Below, in pieces: positions 31,770-41,523 of a DNA stretch of 64,000 nucleotides. A program made the position numbers and the translations under genes. Numbering within the stretch: the stretch's first letter is position 1; every line of letters starts with the position of its first letter. The notes beneath the pieces were generated by a model. That model saw only the letters and a list, made by a program, of their open reading frames with translations, did not search any database and was not told the DNA's origin. The stretch is from Solanum dulcamara (Eukaryota; Streptophyta; Magnoliopsida; Solanales; Solanaceae). The stretch covers positions 71,627,501 to 71,691,500 of the forward strand of contig NC_077240.1 of the NCBI RefSeq assembly GCF_947179165.1. The letters are read 5' to 3'.

Positions 31770-33093
31770 TCATCAATGGGAACTGATTTTTGTGATAAGT
31801 AAGGACCCAACACAATTGTGTAACTTCTCTAACCTACATGAATTAGCACTCCCATGGTTGAAGCCATTGTCCCAATTATCTTGGTTCCTATCTCTGCAGC
31901 ATGCATTTTGATCTGTGTTCCAACCTTTATCCCTTTGTCCTTTCCACCAAGGTCCTTGGTTATAACCCTGGTAGTTTGGAAGGGAACCCTCACCTGGTTA
32001 TTGATATAGTGAGCTTCATCCTCATAATTATGGTAAGTTTCCTTCTGTATTTACCCTTGATCATTAATAGCTATAACATTTGACTTCTGTGTAGGTGCCC
32101 TCATTACATGCTTAGTCAATAACACATTTGCATCATTAATTGTGCGATTTTTTACTCATTAGCTTCTTCTTTGAGTGTCTCTTTAGTTCAAACTTTAGGG
32201 TTGAGCAACTTCATCGCCTGTATTCTCTCTATTTCCGGATCAATTGAAACCAAGGGAGATCGTTGAATCCTAGTATCAGGCATAAACAATGGAGAACATT
32301 GCAATGGACAAAAAAACAAGTGTAATTTTAAAAAAGAAAATAATAGCAACCTAATTAATTTTTATAAATTATAAAACTCTAAATTACACTCCCGGTAACA
32401 ACGCTAGAATTTTGATGTTGCCCAAACTACTCTCCTTTTAAGGGATTAAAGTGATTGATGCAAGATGCAGTAACCCGATTAGGTTAAGGGTCGAATCTCG
32501 TAAAGAGTGTACTAAAGTTATTTCATAATTTCATGTTGAGAATCACACAAGTAACTATTATCCTGGAAAATAGAGTTTTTTTCTTATAATATACTAACTA
32601 CATTAATTACTTGGTTTTTATCAATAAAGAAGATAAACTAGGGCTACAATTATTTGATAGTGAAACTCCAATAAATAATATACTATCCATTCATTCTGGT
32701 GTATTCATTGTGTAAAACTGATAAATCTATAAGTCTCCTAAAGCCTCTTAGCCGGATTAGGAGAATATCACCCTAAGTCATTCTCAAGCACTTGTGTATC
32801 GAATTAATTTTTTCGTCAACAAAATGTCTCAAGTAAACTATCCTCTCTTGAGCTCAAGTTATAGTATGGTGGTTAGTATAACCAAATTCTTGTTAATGAA
32901 CCTTTTTCCTAATCTATACTTTCATAGTCAAGCAGGTCAGAATACATGCGAGTTTCTTTATTAATGGTTGTCAATCATCTAAAGCTAAGTATAAAATGAA
33001 CTTAACACATAATGATCACCCTATTTATGAATATATATATATAACTACAAATTTGAGTAAAGACAAACACCAAAGTTTGTACCCTTTTACTCC

Positions 33094-33124
<31 letters not shown>

Positions 33125-33262
33125 TCATTATCATCATCACGATTCTAAGTTTCATAACCCCAGTTGTGAATTTAACTACTCATAACTTGTGTGAAATAGA
33201 AATTATAATAATTTAAACTAAAGAATTCTTACCCTAAGAACGTCATCAATATATATATATAT
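31770..33262 (-). mobile_element. Athila-like Ty3-gypsy remnant (LTR, PBS, gag)
   Basis: Minus-strand order: LTR-like DNA (about 33262-32413), a primer-binding-site-like TAGCGTTGTTACCGGG (32406-32391; compare TGGCGCCGTTG(C/T)CGGG, complementary to tRNA-Asp in Athila elements), a gag start MPDTRIQRSPLVSIDPEIE (about 32283-32220), and near 32050-31830 a Gly/Asn/Gln-rich gag tail: EGSLPNYQGYNQGPWWKGQ, then NRDNWDNGFNH-like text. Frameshifts are present, and pol is not visible. The far LTR edge is approximate. Confidence 0.6.
33094..33118. repeat. (TA)n microsatellite
   Basis: About 12 TA units in tandem, with shorter TA runs at 33036-33047 and 33249-33263. These are length-variable simple repeats with no other role evident. 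Confidence 0.85.
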
Positions 33263-33264
33263 TG

Positions 33265-33420
33265 AAAGGGCAGCCCATTGCACTAAATCTCTCGCTATGC
33301 GCAGAGTTCGGGGAAGGGCCCGACCACAAGGGTCTATTGTATGCAGTCTTATCTTGCATTTCTGCCAGAGGCTGTTTTCAGGGCTTTAACCCGCGACCTC
33401 CTGGATTGACTGGGTCAAAT
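33265..33420 (-). mobile_element. Au-type SINE, 5'-truncated or degenerate
   Basis: Read on the minus strand: a B-box-like GGTCGCGGGTTAAAGCCC (canonical GGTTCGAxxCC is decayed), then AACAGCCTCTGGCAGAAATG, then GCATACAATAGACCCTTGTG, then GGGCCCTTCCCCGAACTCTG, and the end GGGCTGCCCTTTC. I recognise this as the Au SINE found across angiosperms. The A-box end near 33400-33420 is degraded. No TSD is evident. Confidence 0.75.
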
Positions 33421-33799
33421 CTATTCTGGTAGACAGGGGTAGCTAGGCGAGTGGCATCGTGAGGAGACCAGCCCGCGGAGCAGGGGCTATCTCGAGTTTG
33501 ACCTCTTTTTGTTGAACCTTCAAAGTTTAGTTTGTGCGACATGAGGTTTACCTCATGGTCTTTTTGAGAGCTATTAGCACGAATTACTTTTCTTTATGGT
33601 CCGATCCGAATCATTTCTTGCTAGTTTTGACCTAAAGTCAACCTAATTAGGTACATTAGATCATCACAACATATCATCAATAAACATAAGGATATTCATA
33701 AAATTATAATCAGAGCTAAGCTAAAATACGAGCAACATTTGGTATTTGAATGCGCAAATACACCCTAGATCAGGTAACACCATTAAGAATAAAGTAGAT
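33421..33799. other. Unassigned spacer
   Basis: No coding frame or repeat terminus recognised. Short imperfect inverted motif GACATGAGGTTTACCTCATG at 33538-33557 could form a small stem. Confidence 0.35.
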
Positions 33800-35115
33800 T
33801 GATTATTCAAGGATGTAATCTAGAAGATGAGATAGACTATGATAAAACCTTTTATATTATTGCCCGAGTTGAAGCAATAAGGATCCTGTTCACTTTTGTC
33901 TCCTATATGAAAATAAAATATTTTAAATGGACGTTAAAAGTGACTTACTAAATGGAATTATGAAGAAAGGGGTATATGTGAAGAACCCTCTTAGTTTTGA
34001 AGATTTTGAAAACCCAGCCATGTTTTCAAACTGGATAAACCTTTCTATGGACTGAATCAAGCACCAAGGCCTCATACGAGAGATTGTCTAAGTTTTTGCA
34101 TAAAAATAAATACAAGAAAGGAAAGATTAATAATACTCTTTTATTAAAATCGAGAAGGAAAAATCTACTCATAGTTTAAGTGTATGTTGACGACATCATT
34201 TTTGGTGATATGTTGGACTCATTATGTGAAGAATTTGCAAAGCTGATGGGAAGTGAATTTGAAATAACTATGATGGGTTAACTGAACTTCTTTGTTGATC
34301 TTCAAGTAAAGAAGGTATAAGTGGCATTATGATCTTTCAACAAAAATATATTGGAGATATGCTCAAGAGGTTTCACATTGAATATGACAAGCTGACCGAC
34401 ATTACCATCAGAACTTCCACCAAACTAATCATCGATGAACCAGATCCTCTCGTGAATGAGATGATGTATCATGGAATCATTGGTTCCTTACTGTATATCA
34501 CAGCCTGTATACTTAATATCGTTTTCAGTCTATGAATGTGTGTAAGATTCTAGGCATATCCTAAAGATTACACCTTAATGACGCAATGAGGATTCTATGA
34601 TATCTTAAGAGGAACCCCGAAATGGTCCTCTTCTATCCCGTAGGCGAACTTTGATCTTATTATCAATGCAAATGTTGATTATGTTGGATATCTGGTAGAT
34701 AGGAAAAGTATTTCTGTAATGGCTCACTTTTTGGGTTCCATTCTAATCTCTTGGGAAACTAGAAAACAAAATGCAGTTGCCCTATCTATGGCCGAAACTG
34801 AATATATTGTTGTTGCATCATGCTGTGCACAAATTTTGTGGATCAAGTATTGACTTGAAGACTTTGGTATCCTCACTGATTTCATTCCATTAATGTGTGA
34901 AAACATAAGTGCTTTAAACATATCTAAAAACCCAGGTAGCACAAGCGTAATAAGTACATTGACATCATACATCAATTTTAAGGGATAATATGGAAAAATG
35001 GATGATATGTATGAAGTACTGCAAAGTAGAGGACTAGGTGGCAGATATCTTTTCTCAAGCTCTAAGCAGAGAAAATTTTGAATTGAATCGACTGAGGTTG
35101 GGATTGATAAACTTG
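33800..35115 (+). pseudogene. SIRE-like Ty1-copia reverse transcriptase and RNase H (degenerate)
   Basis: Plus-strand text in several frames: EEIDYDKTFYIIARVEAIR (about 33818), the RT block LIVxVYVDDIIFGDMLDSL with an intact YVDD (about 34165-34220), LMGSEFEITMMGxLNFF, QQKYIGDMLKRFHIEYDK (34335) and MMYHGIIGSLLYITACILN. RNase H follows: NVDYVGYLVDRKSISVMAH (34675), WETRKQNAVALSMAETEYI, ASCCAQILWIKY, then ISALNISKNP near 34915. This domain order (RT then RNase H at the end of pol) and wording match the SIRE/Maximus lineage. It has many stops and frameshifts; integrase and gag are not visible. Confidence 0.85.
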
Positions 35116-36504
35116 ATGGCTTATGCAATGAGTCGTGGTTTGCTGTCTCATTTTAATGATGCCAAATGGGGACTATGAGGAATGATTGATAGGGGAAACT
35201 GGTTGTTAGGCGAAATGTTCTGAGAAAAAGAAGTCAGGTGGATTTGTCTCACATGGTGAACATAAACTGAACTGTTGATTATCTGCGAAGTGGCTGAAAT
35301 GATTGCATTATTTGTCATCAACAAAAAAGGGAAGAATGTTATAATGTTGTAAAAATGATTTTGATGATTGAAAAACCTATAGAAGGGACATGGTATGTAT
35401 AACATGCATTCAACAAAGTCAACAATCCAAGTGTAAAGTGTAACTTGTCTATGCAGTGCGACAAAGCAGTAGGGCATGGTGACAGTGTGATAGTAGTTTC
35501 CTTGTACAACTTGACCAATGAGAAGAGGTTAAAGTTTTGCCCTTTGTCTCCCTCTCATTGATAAGTAGACTTAGCAAAGAGCAAAACCTAGCTTTTGTAA
35601 CATTGATAAATATTGCTCTCTTCTCAATCATAGGTTGTGTCAACACTCTTATCACAAATACCTCAACCACAAATGACTTGCTCTTATCACTAAAGTTGTT
35701 CATTTATTCCTTGTTGTTGAGTCTTTCTTTTGTGCTAATAATGTAAACCTACCCTTCTCAATAAAGCTTGTATAATTATTGTTTCTTTTCTTATCTTTAG
35801 CTTAACGTTATTGGCTAGAGTTAGATGTAGGTGTGTTGTGGGGTAGAGTTAGCCGTAGAAGTCTATGCTAGCTAGAGTTAGTTGGTATAATAGGAAATAG
35901 AGTTATTTCTTGGTTGTCTTGTAATAGACATATTACAAGGCTCTTGTTAAGTGAAGATGTTGGTGAAATCCTATGTAGTAGGTAGTGGTTTTTTCCTTCC
36001 TTTAGCAAGAAGGTTTCCATGTAAACATTGTGTGTGCTTTTCTTTCTAATGTATAGATTGTTCTTTCTTTGTTCTTAGTTTTTCTTATTCAAGGACTTGC
36101 TCCTTCACTCTTGGTGGATTCATACAAGCCATCAATATGATACTTGGACATATTGGGATTTTAGAGTAGACTTCAAAGTAATGTTAAATCTATACAGTTC
36201 AGTAGATGATATTTAAAGTAGAAGAATAGCGAATATAAATGAGGTGGACAATATTTGAATAATCTAAAAGAAACAAATCATTGAAAGGTATTGATGTATC
36301 TATATACAGTAGGAGGATTATTGGATTCTCTTTGATGTGTCTTTAAGGAACATCATGAAATCAAACCATTATACAAAGTTATGCACATTTGGGAGAGAAT
36401 ACAAACAATTATGAGCTCAAGAGTTTGACCCTACTTGCCAAGAGGGTTAAAATGTTAAATGTGCAGTAATTATAGCCTATTATGAATACAAGCTCTTATC
36501 CGGA
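35116..36504. other. Probable 3' region of the copia element and unassigned DNA
   Basis: Non-coding DNA after the copia RNase H. The stretch 35800-36110 has repeated GAGTTAG phrases and a short inverted pair (GTAATAGACATATTAC at 35922-35937), as might occur in an LTR, but no TG...CA pair or second LTR was found. 36110-36504 shows nothing recognisable. Confidence 0.35.
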
Positions 36505-36939
36505 TCAAAAAAAGACTACTAATAGAGTAACAGTTAGCTGTCAATGTCAACACTAGCATCACTTGTTTCTGATATTACCCTATATCCTCACATGTCTGTT
36601 CCTCACCATGGCACTAGTTAGACATCTTTAGTTTTAGAATTATCTATTTTCATCACTAAAGCTCTGCAATAAAAGCATAATTCCACATCTTTATCAATAG
36701 AAAAACTAAAATCTTTTGAGTTATCCATTACAATACTTCTACTCAAGCGATTCACGCCAACTTAATGCAAAAATTTTGCATAGAACCCTACTATACTACA
36801 TTTTTGCCCAATATTCAATTTTCCATCCACTCATGTTGTGTGCCTATATCTTTCTAGTTTGTACAGACCACCAACATGACTTATGCCTCTTTACAGACGA
36901 GTGCAAGGTATGGCATGCATACACTTATAAATTAAACAT

Positions 36940-37860
36940 TGTAATCATTATCATTATTAGTAATCTCGTTATTTCTAATCTTATCACTCCTAGTATGATC
37001 GCACATCCATCTCAACATCCTTATCCCACAACATGCATCTTCTAAATATGGGTTTTTTGACTAGCAAGTACTCCATCCCATGCAATAATGTCAGTCTAAC
37101 CACCATTCTATAGAACTTACCTTTGAGTTTTGGTAGTACCTTTTTATCATACAAGACTCCAGGGGCAAGCCTTTATTTTATCCACGTCGCACTAATACGA
37201 TGTGTGATATCCTTGTTGATGTCCCCACTCCCCTAAATTATAAACCCAAGGTACTTGGATTTTTCTCTCTTGGGGATATTTTGTGTGTCCAGCCTCACTT
37301 CCTCCCCCACCTTATGCATTACATCACTAAATCTGAACTCCACATATTCTGTCTTAATCCTACTCAAACTGAACCCTTTAGTCTCCAGCGTTTGTCCCCA
37401 TACCTCTAATATAACGTTAACTTCATTGTGCGCATCATCAATCTGTACTATGCCATCTACAAATAATATATACCAAGGCACCTATCTTGAATATTTTACG
37501 TCAATTCATCCATCACAAAGGAAAATATAAATGGACTAAGAGTTGATCCCTAATGTAACCTCATCTCTACTGGAAAGTGATACGAGTCTCCTCATACCAT
37601 GCTTACCCTCATTTTATCTCATTCGTACATGTATTATATCACCCTAATATAGGCCACCAATACACCTCTTGGCTCTAGGCATCACCATAAAATTTCCCTC
37701 AGGACTTTGTTATAGGCCTTCTCAAGGTTAATGAACACCATATGTAAGTCTCTCTTCCTTTCTCGATACTTCTCCATTAGTCTCTTCACAAGATGGATAT
37801 CTTTTATGGTTGATCTCCCTAGATGAATACAAAATGATTTTATGATAATAATTTTCTACT
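36940..37860 (-). mobile_element. RTE LINE internal fragment (RT core) in the left arm
   Basis: Minus-strand text begins at about 37850 with [19 protein letters not shown], then [19 protein letters not shown] (normally FIDLEKAYD). Then 37481-37233 gives MPWYILFVDGIVQIDDAHN, with FVDG where FADD is expected, and LETKGFSLSRIKTEYVEFR. Near 37030-36960 it ends RMLRWMCDHTRSDKIRN. Both ends are truncated: no endonuclease and no TTG tail. It covers exactly the RT part that the RTE element at 5802-9176 has lost. Confidence 0.85.
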
Positions 37861-38327
37861 TATTGTTACTATTATGATATGTACAAATGTACACCATTAT
37901 CTCCAGCAGCTTGAGGAGCTATCCTCAGCTACATCCTTTCGAGCAAGTTATTCAAACCATGACTATCTATCATATCCTCCTCCAATTTGCTACAGCATCG
38001 TCAAAGACTTAAAGAAAAACTCAAAGCAGAAATTAAAAAGATAACATAATGCTTGGAAGTAATTAATGATTGCAAGCAAATGCTTAAACTAAGATACTAT
38101 ATGAAAAATACACTAGTTGTTAAAAAGAGAATGCATAAGACCTTAAAGGGTAGTAAGCTCATGTAAGAAGCTAAAACATAGTCCTTAAACAACATGACCA
38201 TGAAAGCTACCCAATGGAGAATTTATATGCTACAAATTAATTATGGAGGAAATTAAATAAATAATAAAAAAATAATTGTCAAGCAAAGCATACAGAGGAT
38301 AATAAACATAATATACTTCTTAATATA

Positions 38328-38800
38328 TGGTTCTCCAAACTTTCATGAGCCATAAACTCGTAGATGATTTGCCTCTCATCTACTTCCTTGCAATATCCTA
38401 CTAACTTGACTAAATTCTAATGGTGAACATTGCGAAGAAAGTTTACTTCAGCATGCCATATGAGATAACTTGTAAATGGACATGCATAAAAAATTACAGT
38501 AGTAAATTTTTAAAATCAAGAAATAAAGACAAAAACTAGAAAGTAGCAATACAAGCCACCCCATATGACCCTGAAGTCCATGTGTATTCAGAGTTTTTAC
38601 TGCAACAAGAAGCCCAGTGTTAGGTTTCATTGCCAAACTTCCACTCTCATTTATCCAACCTTTGTAAATAGAACCAAAGACATCCACTCCAAGAATACCT
38701 TTAGGTCTGAAGTTCCCTATCGCCAACCTCAGCTCATTGAAAGCAATGTTTTGAACCTGTGTAGCTATTTCTAGTTCCCTATTGTATTGAAGTTTCACAG
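38328..38800 (-). pseudogene. Receptor-like cytoplasmic kinase (RLCK VII-like) pseudogene, left copy
   Basis: The minus strand from about 38798 reads NIAFNELRLAIGNFRPKGI, LGVDVFGSIYKGWINESG, then TGLLVAVKTLNTHGLQGHM. This is the start of a PBS1/BIK1-type kinase domain: the Gly loop is LGVDVFGS where GEGGFGS is expected, and VAVK carries the ATP-binding Lys. A GT-like boundary near 38560 and an intron-like gap lead to AEVNFLRNVHH, a stop, NLVKLVGYC, then [18 protein letters not shown] (38453-38330). The catalytic half is missing. The stop and altered Gly loop make it non-functional. Confidence 0.8.
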
Positions 38801-39170
38801 GTTTCTTGGAGTAGACAACTAAGTTTCTAATTACAAGTGTTGGATAAATGAGAGTTGAAGTTCACTAGTGAAAATCGATATTGGGCTTGTTGTTACGGTA
38901 AAAGCTCTCAAGGTTATAGGGAGTGGCTTATATGCTACTTTCTAGTTTTATCTTTATTTTATGGACTTTGAAAATTTAATACGTGTAATATTTTTATGCG
39001 TATCATGTATAAGCTATCTCATGTGACAGGTTGAATCTCTTCACAATCTCCACTATCAGAATCTAGTTAAGTTAGTAAGATATTGCAAGGAAGGTGATGA
39101 GAGGCTAATCATCTACAAGTTTATGACTGATGAAAGTTTGGAGAACCATCTATTCAGAAATATGTTATGC
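38800..39170 (+). pseudogene. RLCK VII-like kinase pseudogene, right (inverted) copy
   Basis: This is the mirror copy. Decayed text near 38895 gives VTVKALK for the ATP-binding region. At 39030-39165 a clear exon reads VESLHNLHYQNLVKLVRYC, then KEGDERLIIYKFMTDESLE and NHLF, retaining the Gln where the left copy has a stop (YQN). It begins after an AG-like boundary (GTGACAG at about 39028). The catalytic loop is not present downstream. Confidence 0.75.
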
Positions 39171-40259
39171 TTGTGCTCTTCCGCATGCTTTGCTTGACCA
39201 TTTTTTTTTGTTTATTTAATTTCCTCCGTAATAGAATTTGTAGCATATAAATTCTCCATTGGGTAGCATTCATGGTAAAGCTTCTTAAAAACTATGTCAT
39301 GTTTTAGCTTCTAACATGTGTTTAGTACCCCATAAGGGCTTATGCATTTACGTTCTTTCAACTGGTATATATCATGTAGTTTCTTAGTTTAAGCATTTGC
39401 TTGTAATAATTAATTACTTCCAAGCATTTTGGTGTCTTTTTAATTTCTGTTTTGAGTTTTTCTTTAAGTTTTTGGCCATGCTGTAGCAAATTGGAGTTGT
39501 GGTTTGAATAACTTGCTCGAAAGGATTTAGTTGATGATAGCTCATCTAGGCGCTTGTGATAATGGTGTACATTTATACTTATCATAATAGTAACAATAAG
39601 TATAAAATTAAAATTATTAATACTATTTTATTATTGTTATTATTGGTATGTAAGAGACTACACCAGCCATTATGTTGGTGTCTTATTCAAGCTAGAAAGA
39701 GGTAGGCACACAACATGAGTGGATGAAAATAGGAAAGCTAGGCAAAAAATTAGTATTGTAGGGTTTTATGCAAAAAATTTGCATTAAGTTGGCGTGAATC
39801 GCTTGAGTAGAAGTATTGTAATGAATAATTTAGAAAAAAATAGTTTTTCTATCTGTGTTGATGTTAATGGTGCTTTTATTGCAGAGCTTTAGTGATGAAC
39901 ATAACTAATTCTAAACTAGTGATGTCTAACTAGTGTCATGGTGAGGAACATACATGCGACGATAGAAGCTAATATCAGAAACATGTTGACATTGACTGCT
40001 AACTGTTACTTTATTAGTAGTCCTTTTTCGAACCCTTTCCTCAACTTTAAAGTTATGCATTTTCTCCTTTTATACTGACGTGCTACAACTTCAAACAGTG
40101 TAGCATGAAACTTGAAACTTGAATGTGAAGGAAAAGACTTTGGTTAGGTCTTATTGAGTGCTTGCTAGTACTAAGTCATTGAGTTATACACGTCAGATGG
40201 TTAGTCTAATTATGCTTGATGTGTAAAATTAGGTTTTTCATAATTAGACTTTTCTAAAT

Positions 40260-41430
40260 TCATTGTGGACTGATTCTCACAATTATAGTCATCTTTGACC
40301 ATGATATTTAATGGTATTGCTCCTTATCAATGCCTATAGCATATATCAATCAGATTTCTACCATGGGCAATACTGGTCTAGTACATACCATTGCATAAGT
40401 TAAACTTTCAACGACAGAGGAATATAGAACTCTGACCACTCTCCCCCCTAATTGTAGGACATATATTTTTGCTCAACTTTATATGACTAGCAAGAAGTAT
40501 GCTAACAGACTTACTATTCATCATGTTGAAGCGCTCTAGTACATGTTACCAGGGGCGGAATCAAAATATTTGATAAGAGGGTTCAAGAAAATTAAAAAAT
40601 AAGGGACTAGATGAAAAAAGTAAAAAAATGTGTCATTGCCGAGAGTCAAACCCGCGACCGCGAGCTCAATCATAGGCACCTTATCCACTGATCCACAATC
40701 TCCATTTGTTAAGGGGATGCAAAAATAATATTTGTACATGAATAAAAAAATTCGCAGTATATATATAGTGCAATTTTCCGACGAAGGGGGTTCGGTTGCC
40801 ACCCCTCGCACCCCTGTAGCTCCGCCCCTTCATGTTACATGTTCAATATACTTATTTTGTGATAAATAAATCCTCCTTTCATCTCTGAGATGAGTAATAT
40901 AATTCTCATGTCCAAAATTTTCCTAGCATGACCCAAGTCTTTCATAGCAAAAGATTTACACAACTCTTTCTTCAACTCGTCAATCTTAGAAGTATTTCTG
41001 CCCACAATCAACTTACCATCCACATATAGCAGGAGGATGTTAAAATCACTGTTAAAAATATTTTGTACAAACACACAATGATCTCAAAAAGTCTTTTTGT
41101 AGCCTTGCTCTCCCATAAGAGATTCAAACTTTTTGTACTACCATCTAGGAGCTTGTTTTATGTCACAGACATTTTTATAAGTTTGCAAAAACAAATTGTT
41201 TACCCTTTACGTTGAAGCCTTTAAGTTGTTCCATATAAAACTCTTATTCTAGGTCATTCTGAAGAAAATCCGTCTTCAGATCCATCTGCTCAATCTCTAA
41301 ATTAATACTAGAAGTCAAACCAAAATTGTATGATCGAATAACATTTTAGGACAAGAAAAAATATTTTGTCAAAATCATTGTTCTTCCTTTGACCAAATCC
41401 CTTACAACCAATCTATATTTGTACCTAGTC
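40260..41430 (-). pseudogene. Copia reverse transcriptase, C-terminal part (split by a MITE)
   Basis: From 41430 downward: TRYKYRLVVRDLVKG, then (41060-40850) DFNILLLYVDGKLIVGRNT, where YVDG replaces YVDD, KELCKSFAMKDLGHARKIL and HKISIL. After the MITE at 40550-40830 the text resumes: RALQHDE, LSKxYMSYN-like and, near 40400, MQWYVLDQYCPW, matching LMYAMVCTRPDI in another frame. The loss of the second catalytic Asp and the frameshifts mean no activity. Confidence 0.83.
40550..40830. mobile_element. hAT-type MITE with 8-bp TSD and internal tRNA-like module
   Basis: A 281-bp element with terminal repeats CAGGGGCGGAAT on the left and AAGGGGCGGAGC on the right (read inward). Perfect 8-bp TSDs CATGTTAC lie at 40542-40549 and 40831-40838, the hAT signature. 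Inside, on the minus strand, GTGGATCAGTGGATAAGG (A-box-like) and GGTCGCGGGTTTGACTC (B-box-like) resemble a tRNA body. No transposase is encoded. It interrupts copia RT. Confidence 0.9.
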
Positions 41431-41523
41431 ACAAAATTAAAATTACTCTCTCTCTAGAAAATCTCTCCCCTAACGGTAACTAGCACTACTGTTCATCATC
41501 TTCATCGGCAGAAGACTGCCGAA

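Larger units (their letters stand above)
36505..40030. repeat. Large diverged inverted duplication around a kinase pseudogene
   Basis: The left arm (36505 to about 38705) and right arm (about 38800-40030) are reverse complements with moderate divergence. Matching landmarks: GATTCACGCCAACTTAATGC (36750) against GCATTAAGTTGGCGTGAATC (39782); CTTTCGAGCAAGTTATTCAA (37937) against its complement near 39505; the kinase exon 38328-38462 against 39028-39165. About 920 bases of RTE LINE occur only in the left arm. The spacer is about 95 bases. No TSD or transposon termini frame it. Confidence 0.8.

Noticed and set aside
33265..33420. Functional tRNA gene in the SINE (and in 3645-3970 or 40550-40830)
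   Set aside because: A- and B-box-like blocks exist, but no cloverleaf with acceptor stem and anticodon arm could be drawn; they fit SINE or MITE interiors.
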